The position numbers and the translations under genes were made by a program. DNA of 64,000 bases from Pandoraea horticolens (GTDB taxonomy: Bacteria; Pseudomonadota; Gammaproteobacteria; Burkholderiales; Burkholderiaceae): positions 62,001 to 126,000 of the forward strand of contig NZ_CABPSM010000014.1 of assembly GCF_902459555.1 (NCBI RefSeq), read 5' to 3'. Under the pieces are notes generated by a model. That model ran no database searches. It saw only the letters and a program-made list of their open reading frames with translations, and was not told the DNA's origin. Below are positions 55,790 through 64,000 of this stretch, piece after piece (the first letter of the stretch is position 1; each line of letters starts with the position of its first letter).

Positions 55790-57100
55790 ATGAGTACTAT
55801 CGCTAGCGGAGTCAAACCCAACGCGCATACGCGCGAGATCGAGGCGCAAGCCTATGCAAAAGCGACCTGGCGTTTGTTGCCGTTCCTTTTCCTGTGTTAC
55901 GTCGCGGCCTATCTTGACCGCGTGAACGTCGGCTTTGCCAAGCTGCAAATGCTGAACGACCTTCAGTTCAGCGAGACCATCTACGGTCTGGGCGCCGGCA
56001 TCTTCTTCATCGGTTACTTCTTCTTCGAGGTGCCGAGCAACATCATCATGCACAAGGTCGGTGCGCGCCGCTGGATCGCGCGCATCATGATCTCGTGGGC
56101 AATCCTCTCGGCAGCCACGCTGTTCGTGAAGACACCGACGCAGTTCTACGTCGTGCGATTCTTCCTCGGCGTGGCCGAGGCAGGTTTCTTCCCCGGCATC
56201 GTGCTGTATCTGACCTACTGGTTCCCGGCGCAACGCCGTGGCCGGATGAACGCGCTTTTCATGATCGGCATTCCCATTGCGGGCGTGTTCGGCGGGCCGC
56301 TCTCGGGCTGGATTCTCGCCGCGTTCAATGGCGTGGGTGGCTGGTCTGCATGGCAGTGGCTGTTCTTCATCGAAGCCATTCCGTCGGTGATTCTCGGTGT
56401 CGTGACGCTGATGTATCTGCCGAACGGCATTCGCGTCGCGTCCTGGCTGACGGAAGACGAAAAGGCGGTTCTTGAGCACAACATTGCGCAAGACAGCGCG
56501 GGCAAGGCGCAGCATTCGGTCACATCGGTGTTCGCGAACGGTCGCGTGTGGCTGATGGCCGTGATCTACTTCTGCTGCATGATGGGGCTCTACGGCATCG
56601 GCTTCTACCTGCCGACGCTTATCAAGGCCAGCGGCGTGAAGAGCGCACTCGACGTCGGTCTGCTCACCGCCATTCCGTACGCTTGTGCCGTGCTCAGCAT
56701 GATTGGTGTCGCACGTAGTTCGGACCGCACGCGCGAGCGTCGCTGGCACTTTGCCGTGGTGTCGTTCGCCGGTGCCGTGGGCCTGTACCTGAGCACCGTC
56801 TGGGGCAACAACGTGCCGCTCGCGATGGTTGCACTCTCGGTCGGCACGGCGGGCATGCTCGCCACGATGCCTGTGTTCTGGACGTATCCGAGCGCGCTCC
56901 TTGTCGGTGGTTCGGCGGCCGCGGCCATCGGCATGATCAACTCGATCGGCAACCTCGCTGGCTTCGTGAGCCCCTTCGTCATCGGCTGGCTCAAGGACGT
57001 GACGCACAGCACCAACGCGGGCATGTACTGCGTATCGGCGGCACTGGCCATCGGCGCCGTGCTCGCACTCACGCAATCGAAGGAACAGGTCAATCGCTAA
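55790..57100 (+). CDS. MFS permease, anion:cation symporter (ACS) family
   Basis: A 436-residue, 12-segment transporter of the ACS family (phthalate/hydroxyphenylacetate/tartrate-type symporters). It has LDRVNVGFAKLQMLNDL at the start (the DR.N.G.A motif), GYFFFEVPSNIIMHKVGARRW, and RFFLGVAEAGFFPGIVLYLTYWFP (quoted in parts). It imports an organic anion with protons. The start at 55790 has TGGAG upstream and follows an ATG at 55781 in the same frame. No catabolic genes are adjacent, so the substrate is unknown; a long structured leader precedes it. Confidence 0.88.
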   Translation: MSTIASGVKPNAHTREIEAQAYAKATWRLLPFLFLCYVAAYLDRVNVGFAKLQMLNDLQFSETIYGLGAGIFFIGYFFFEVPSNIIMHKVGARRWIARIMISWAILSAATLFVKTPTQFYVVRFFLGVAEAGFFPGIVLYLTYWFPAQRRGRMNALFMIGIPIAGVFGGPLSGWILAAFNGVGGWSAWQWLFFIEAIPSVILGVVTLMYLPNGIRVASWLTEDEKAVLEHNIAQDSAGKAQHSVTSVFANGRVWLMAVIYFCCMMGLYGIGFYLPTLIKASGVKSALDVGLLTAIPYACAVLSMIGVARSSDRTRERRWHFAVVSFAGAVGLYLSTVWGNNVPLAMVALSVGTAGMLATMPVFWTYPSALLVGGSAAAAIGMINSIGNLAGFVSPFVIGWLKDVTHSTNAGMYCVSAALAIGAVLALTQSKEQVNR

Positions 57101-57164
57101 CGCATTGATCCGGTGGGGCGAAGGGCGGCATGGCCCGCTTTCGCGCCATCGGCGTGAAGTCAAC

Positions 57165-57194
57165 AAAAAAGCTGGCCTAGGCCAGCTTTTTTGT
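57165..57194. terminator. Bidirectional rho-independent terminator
   Basis: AAAAAAGCTGGCC and GGCCAGCTTTTTT form a perfect stem around two bases, between the convergent MFS gene and icd. Confidence 0.95.
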
Positions 57195-57255
57195 TGGACG
57201 CTGCGGTGTTAGCGGGCGGTCCTCACAGACCGCCCGCATCGCTTGCTTTCCCGTC

Positions 57256-59496
<2,241 letters not shown>

Positions 59497-60083
59497 CGCT
59501 GGTCTCGGATTCAAGAAGCAGGGAAAGGTGGGGGAACGCCGCTGACTGAGGTGCCAGTCCGCTAGCCATGACAAATTTCCCCGATTGTGACACGGGTCGG
59601 GGGCAAAACTGAAATGCCTTTTCGTAATGTGAATGCTTGGGTCTTATATAAGACTGCCTCTGTAGGCCGCATAACTTCGTGCAAGATCCCGCAACGTGAG
59701 GCGAGGCGTGGATCAGACGGTGTGTTGAGGGAGGCAGCGGGAAGTCGAATATTAATGAATTTCATATTTTAATAGAAATAATCTATGAAAAAGATGCGCC
59801 AAAATCGGATTCGCCAGGCGAACCCAGAGCGAATGCCGTGGGCGCACCTCCGGGTTTCCCGCTTGCCATGCCTATATCGTTGCGCTCTAATGGCGCCCAC
59901 GCGCCGGCCCTGGGACATTGTCGTTGCGGGTTCGGTCTTGGCCCCCGACTTTGCGCTGCGCGTCCACTGCCGTTGCTGCAATGAAAACAGGTAGACGCGC
60001 GACAGTGGGATTCGGCTGTACAAAGCAAAACCAATAAACAGACCCGCAAGAGGCTACCGGCGACCGGGGTCTCGTCGTATCGG
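59497..60083. other. Intergenic region between icd and TPR/barrel gene
   Basis: No gene supported in about 590 bases. Besides the palindrome at 59641 there is an AT-rich patch (59740-59790). A 9-bp inverted repeat CGTGGGCGC/GCGCCCACG (59837-59845 and 59893-59901) encloses a TATATCG-TAATGG stretch that may hold a promoter. Confidence 0.4.
59641..59654. promoter_or_regulatory. Perfect 14-bp palindrome upstream of icd
   Basis: GTCTTATATAAGAC is fully self-complementary, AT-rich in the centre and lies 145 bp before the icd start. Its shape fits a FadR/GntR- or TetR-type dimer site; I recall similar TCTTATATAAGA sites near TCA-cycle genes in betaproteobacteria, unverified. Confidence 0.5.
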
Positions 60084-61491
60084 GTGTCCGTTCTATCGTT
60101 TCGCTGGCGCGCGTTCGTTGCAGCGGCGTTTTCTGTCGTTCTGGCTGGTGGTGCATACGCTTCCGAAGGCGCTTCTGTCGACGCTCGTTCCTCCGCTCAG
60201 CCCGGCTCGTCAGATTCGTCCGCCGCAAAAGATCAGGCGCTTGAACAGGCGCGCGCATTGATGCGCACGAAGTCGCCCGATGCGGCCTATGCGGTGCTCG
60301 CTCCGCTGGAGAGCCGTCTGGCCGGGGATTCGGAGTATGACTATCTGCTTGGCATCGCCGCGGCGGATAGCCGTCATCTCGAGGTTGCCGAACGTGCATT
60401 GAAGCGCAGTGCCGCAGCGCGTCCCGATGACGGCCCCACGCATCTCGAGCTTGCCAGAACCTATTTTCTGCTGGGGCAACGCGAGAATGCGCGACGCGAA
60501 TTCGAAAGCGTGGCCGCAGGCGAGGTGCCGGAGGGGGTGCGCCCGGTCATTCAGGCTTATCTGAACGCGATCAATGCGCCGGTGGGCGTGCGCACCGCGT
60601 GGTCGGGATACGTGCAAGGCAATTTCGGACGCGACACCAACGCCAATAACGCGACGATCAACTCGTCGATTGCCATTCCGTCGCTCGGCGGTCTGGTGTT
60701 CGTTCTCGACGGCAACGCACGCGGCACGCCCGCCAATTTTGGCGATGTTAGCGGTGGGTTGTCGGTGCGTCATGCCTTGACGGAGAACCTCGTGGTGTCG
60801 GGCGGTGCCGACGTCGATATTCGCCGATATGGCGGCAACGCCCGGGGGTTCGATCAGGGCAGCTATATGTTCCAGCTTGGGGCGAACTGGCTATCTGGTC
60901 CGAACAACTTCGGCCTGCAATATGCCAATCAGCACATGTGGCTGGACGCGGAGAGCTATCGCAATCTGAACGGTTTCACGGCGCAGTGGACGCGAGACCT
61001 GGGCGACAGCCTTCAGGCTGCGGCGTTCGCACAGTACACGCCGCTGCGTTATATGGGAACAGACGTGCGCGATGTGAACCGGGCGTTGGGCGGTGCCTCC
61101 CTCGTCAAGGGATTCACGTCGGGTGTATGGCGAGCCGGTGGTCTTTGCGTCGATGTATGCGGGACGTGAGAGTCCCAAGGACAACAACGCTGCGGCGTTC
61201 GGCAATCACCTGTGGGGCGGACGCTTCGGTGGCGAATGGCATGCGATGCCCAATCAGGTGTTGTTTGCGAACGTGAGCTTCGAGCGGCGCAACTACGACA
61301 CGCTCGACAGCATGTTTCTCGTCGAGCGCCGCGACCGCCAGCTTGATGTGCGAGCGGGCTATTCGTATTTCGTGACGAAGGCATTTTCAATCACGCCGCA
61401 ATATAGCTTCACGCGCAACCGTTCCAGTCTGACGCTGTATGACTATCACCGCAGCGTTTATGAAGTTGTGGCGCGTTATGACTTCCGCTGA
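60084..61491 (+). pseudogene. TPR plus beta-barrel outer-membrane protein (Slam-like), frameshifted
   Basis: A GTG start at 60084 gives a signal peptide (AFVAAAFSVVLAGGAYA). TPR repeats follow at about residues 45-160 (ALMRTKSPDAAYAVLAPLES, YLLGIAAADSRHLEVAERAL, THLELARTYFLLGQRENARR). After that come amphipathic strands of a barrel (GYVQGNFGRDTNANNATINSS in part). This order resembles surface lipoprotein assembly modifiers (Slam/DUF560). The frame stops at 61169, but the barrel continues in the +1 frame from about 61134 (VYGEPVVFASMYAGRESP) to 61491. Removing one G from the GGG run at about 61131-61133 restores one frame of about 469 codons. It is either a real frameshift or a base-calling error. 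Confidence 0.75.
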
Positions 61492-61564
61492 CGCTTCGCG
61501 GGTGCGTGCCCGGTCTGTTTCCGTCTTCGATATGTTGCCTTGCCGTCCCGATATGGAGCGAAAA

Positions 61565-62557
61565 ATGACGTTGCGCAAACCGATACCGACCCGTGGTGTG
61601 TCTCGCGATGCCTTCCGGCGTGTGGCGGCACTTCTGAGCGCAATGCCTTGCTTGATGGTGGCCGGGATTGCGCCAGCCGCCGCTCAGACCGTGATCCCGG
61701 ATTTCGGCCGCTTCGCGTAACCCTCGGCACCGGGGAGTACTGTGCCGAGCGGCACTGGTGGTAGTCGCACACCATTGAGTCCGGGGCTTTATGTTCAGGT
61801 GCTGGACGGCTTGATCAACGTGACAAATCCTACGGGCACGCAGCTGTTCGCTGCCGGGCAGTTCGGCTTCGCGCCAACGCCAAACATGACCCCGCCGCCG
61901 ATCCTCGTGCCCGTGAATCCGGGGATCATGTTCACGCCGCCGCCCGTTTTTTTTCATCCGTCGTCGACCAGCAATCCGCCGCCTGATGTCGTGACGCCGC
62001 CCATTCTCCCTGTCGTGAGACCGCCGGTCACTGTGCCGGTAGTGCTGGCAAGCGGCGCCGGCTATTACCTGACGAACTGGGGGGCGGACGGTCTTGGCAA
62101 TCTTGGCTCGGGAACCGCGACGTTCAATGCGTCGAACTGGCTGGTGAACTTCACGGGATCGGCCATGCCGTTCGCCGTGAACTCCACATTGACGGTGGTT
62201 GAGGTCGGCAATCTCGACGACCTCGGGTGGGGGAGATGGACGTTGGGGAGTGTGTCCGATCACAACGTGGCGTTCGATCTGTCGACGTGGCGCTCGGGCA
62301 TGCCATACCTCGTGGGGCGCCCGACGCTGGATGCTAATCTGCCGGTGTCCGGCACGATGACCTATGCGCTCGCCGGCGCGACGAAGGCTGTCGACATAAC
62401 GACGGGCGCGGTTGGCACGCTATCGGGGGCGCTCAGCATTGCGTTTCAGAATGCGCAGTACAACGTCACGCCTAATTTGAATATTGCGATGCCCGGACAG
62501 ACCTACGTGACGGGATCGGGGATCACGAGAGTCGGCCCGTCGTCTGACCGGAGATAA
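61565..62557 (+). pseudogene. FecR-type secreted protein remnant with in-frame stop
   Basis: From the ATG at 61565 (GGAG seven bases upstream) a signal peptide (ALLSAMPCLMVAGIAPAAAQ) runs to an in-frame TAA at 61718. The same frame then stays open to 62557. The second part has RTPLSPGLYVQVLDGLINV, TNPTGTQLFAAGQFGFAP and FTPPPVFFHPSSTSNPPP, which I recognise as the region that follows the FecR domain in exported Burkholderiaceae proteins often encoded next to TPR/barrel genes. The FecR domain itself seems to be missing. The 3' end runs into the IS3-family remnant at about 62541. It is a decayed partner of the upstream gene. Confidence 0.6.
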
Positions 62558-63415
62558 CGTGGTGCGCCGTGCACGCTGATCAATCGACCGAGCACCTCAA
62601 TGACTCGACGTGAGCGAATCGATCCCGCCACATCGATCGGCAGGCACTCCTGCGTAGGTTCGTCGACCACCGTCAGACATTCGACTTGCTGGCCGTTCGC
62701 GCAGGCATCGAACACGAAGTCATAGCACCACACCGAGTTGCGGGCTGCCGGCGATGGGGTCTTGGCCGACTGCCAGCCACGCGGCGCCTACGTCGCTTCT
62801 TCGGCACTTGCAGACCCGCCTGCGCCCAAAGCGAAGCACATCGGACACGACCGAGGACGATGCCTTCGCATCCCAGCACCACTCGGATGCGGCGAGAACC
62901 GAAGCGCGGGAATTGACCCGACAACGCTCGCATCGCTTCGATCACAGGCGCGTTTTTTGTGGGCATCTTGGGCATATAGACCAAGCTCGATCGGCTGATC
63001 TGCATAAGCGCACAGGCCCGCCGTTGACTCAAGCCCCGCGTCATCGCAAACCGGGCTTGCTCACAGTGAACCTGCACGCTCACCACCTTTTGCGCCGATC
63101 TCCTTCAAGACTTGGATATTGAGTGCTTGGTCGGCGACCAGCTTCTTCAGCCTGACATTCTCCGCTTCGAGCGCTTTGAGGCGTTTGACGTCATCGCTGA
63201 CCATCTCGCCGAAGCGCTTTCACCAAGCCGTAAATCGACGCCTCGCTCACGCCGTGTCGCTTGGTCACTTCAGGCACTGTGTCCCGATCTGCCTCGCGCA
63301 GTATCCGCACAATCTGTTCGTCGTTGTATCGGCTTTTCTTCATACCAACTCCTCGTCTGAGCTGAGGAGCCATTATCTCTAGATTTCGCTGGTACGAGAT
63401 TTCCCGGACAGGCCA
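62541..63415 (-). mobile_element. Truncated, frameshifted IS3-family insertion sequence
   Basis: On the minus strand, orfA starts at 63343 (MKKSRYNDEQIVRILREADR, an IS407/IS3-group helix-turn-helix start) but leaves its frame near 63200; the coiled-coil part (DDVKRLKALEAENVRLKKLV) continues in another frame. orfB has RGLSQRRACALMQISRSSLVY, then shifts frame near 62760 to WCYDFVFDACANGQQVECLT and ends at RSDDGP, just at the second DDE aspartate. The rest of the integrase and the right end are lost at about 62541, against the FecR-type gene. The outer end, TGGCCTGTCCGGGAAATCTC, lies near 63415. Confidence 0.85.
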
Positions 63416-64000
63416 GTAGAACCAAGCCCATAAGGCGCTGGATTCTATGCGCAATTTTCGAGAAATTCACAGAGCCAAATTAAGTTGACGTTTTTTTGCG
63501 TCAAGGAAACACAACATAAAGAATTAGGTTTCTCAAAAAACTTTAAAAATAATTTGTGAATGATATTTGAAATGCCGCTCCACCACATTATGTAAATTTC
63601 CATAAAATCCGTGCGGCTATTGGATTTCCATATAATTAAGGATTTTTCACGATCGATGATCGAAAAAATTGTCAATGAAACAAATCTCAAAAAATGGACG
63701 GCTAAGTGGATTCTACTAGGCCAGTCCGACCTTGACTCAAAGAAGAAACGCGCGTGAAATAGTGCCATTTCGCACGCCTAACCGAACATTACGCCGCACT
63801 GAGCGATAGTCGCTTTAAATCTGAAAGAAAAAAGCAAATTGAACAGCTTCCAGAGAGAAATTCCGCGAAACCGCATTTCGATCACCCTCGATCCGACAGG
63901 CTACGCTCGGAGCTGGCCCAGATTGCCATGGCGGCCACTCAACCCGAAGGCCATGCCTGAGCGCGATAAGCCCAAACGGGCTTTCACCGCTTTTCACAGT
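63416..64000. other. Low-GC region without genes, right edge
   Basis: Bases about 63450-63850 have much lower GC than the rest of the window, with many A/T runs and no believable gene. Small dyads include TTGACG-T6-GCGTCAA near 63485 and CGATC-GAT-GATCG near 63649. TCTACTAGGCCAGTCCG near 63710 resembles, in opposite direction, the outer IS end at 63415. AAGCCC-AAAC-GGGCTT (63968-63983) is a short terminator-like hairpin. Confidence 0.5.

Noticed and set aside
55210-55806. 198-residue plus-strand open frame upstream of the MFS gene
   Set aside because: Arg-rich with no domain, crosses the candidate promoter and hairpins; treated as noncoding leader.
62503-63086. Two separate small transposase genes
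   Set aside because: They are pieces of one IS3-family orfB split by a frameshift and cut at the DDE domain; listed as one mobile element remnant.

Overview
The window reads as ordinary chromosome from a GC-rich betaproteobacterium of the Burkholderiaceae. The gene set (giant NAD-glutamate dehydrogenase, monomeric isocitrate dehydrogenase, imuA-imuB-dnaE2 cassette, a DUF3563 microprotein, many LysR/GntR/MocR regulators) would suit Pandoraea or a close relative; the genus is an inference. I see no rRNA, tRNA, CRISPR array or prophage. Most of the window is housekeeping and metabolic genes in short units. The last 4 kb is a decayed accessory edge.

1-9.8 kb: xanthine dehydrogenase small subunit (cut by the left edge) divergent from a LysR regulator; dsbB; a GntR regulator-amidase pair; a CPA2-type antiporter; a PaaI-like thioesterase; ribB behind an FMN riboswitch. 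9.9-14.6 kb: a copper module of copZ and copA, divergent, each behind its own MerR-type promoter with a 19-bp spacer, plus a nuclease-like gene overlapping cueR. 14.6-20 kb: a DUF3563 microprotein with a palindrome-rich promoter, a small secreted protein, a CsgG-DUF4810-DUF799 lipoprotein trio, a DUF1348 protein and an Nramp transporter. 20-26 kb: SOS mutagenesis cassette imuA-imuB-dnaE2 with a near-consensus LexA box, then a HigA antitoxin remnant.

26-36 kb: NCS2 purine permease; an HDOD-GAF gene beside a PAS-GGDEF-EAL gene; an acidic and D-amino acid unit (Asp/Glu racemase, GltI-type binding protein, D-amino acid dehydrogenase) divergent from a LysR gene. 36-47 kb: lipoprotein, dbpA, NAD-GDH, then a sulfur-type set (SsuA-like binding protein, OsmC-like protein, flavin monooxygenase) and an MFS exporter. 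48-57 kb: MocR regulator facing a GNAT gene across a strong inverted repeat, an AzgA-type permease, a porin fragment, PF10118 hydrolase/TetR pair, PhzF, and an MFS permease behind a hairpin-rich leader. 57-64 kb: icd, then a frameshifted TPR/beta-barrel gene, a FecR-type gene with an in-frame stop, a truncated IS3-family element and a low-GC stretch.

Three purine functions (xanthine dehydrogenase, two NCS2 permeases) and three nitrogen/2-oxoglutarate functions (D-amino acid unit, NAD-GDH, icd) recur but are not contiguous. No clearly new multi-gene system is evident. The best leads for something undescribed are the mocR-GNAT inverted repeat, the structured leader before the 55.8-kb transporter, the paired CGGGAAAACCCTA sites, the second C-x7-C in CueR and the CsgG trio without curli genes.
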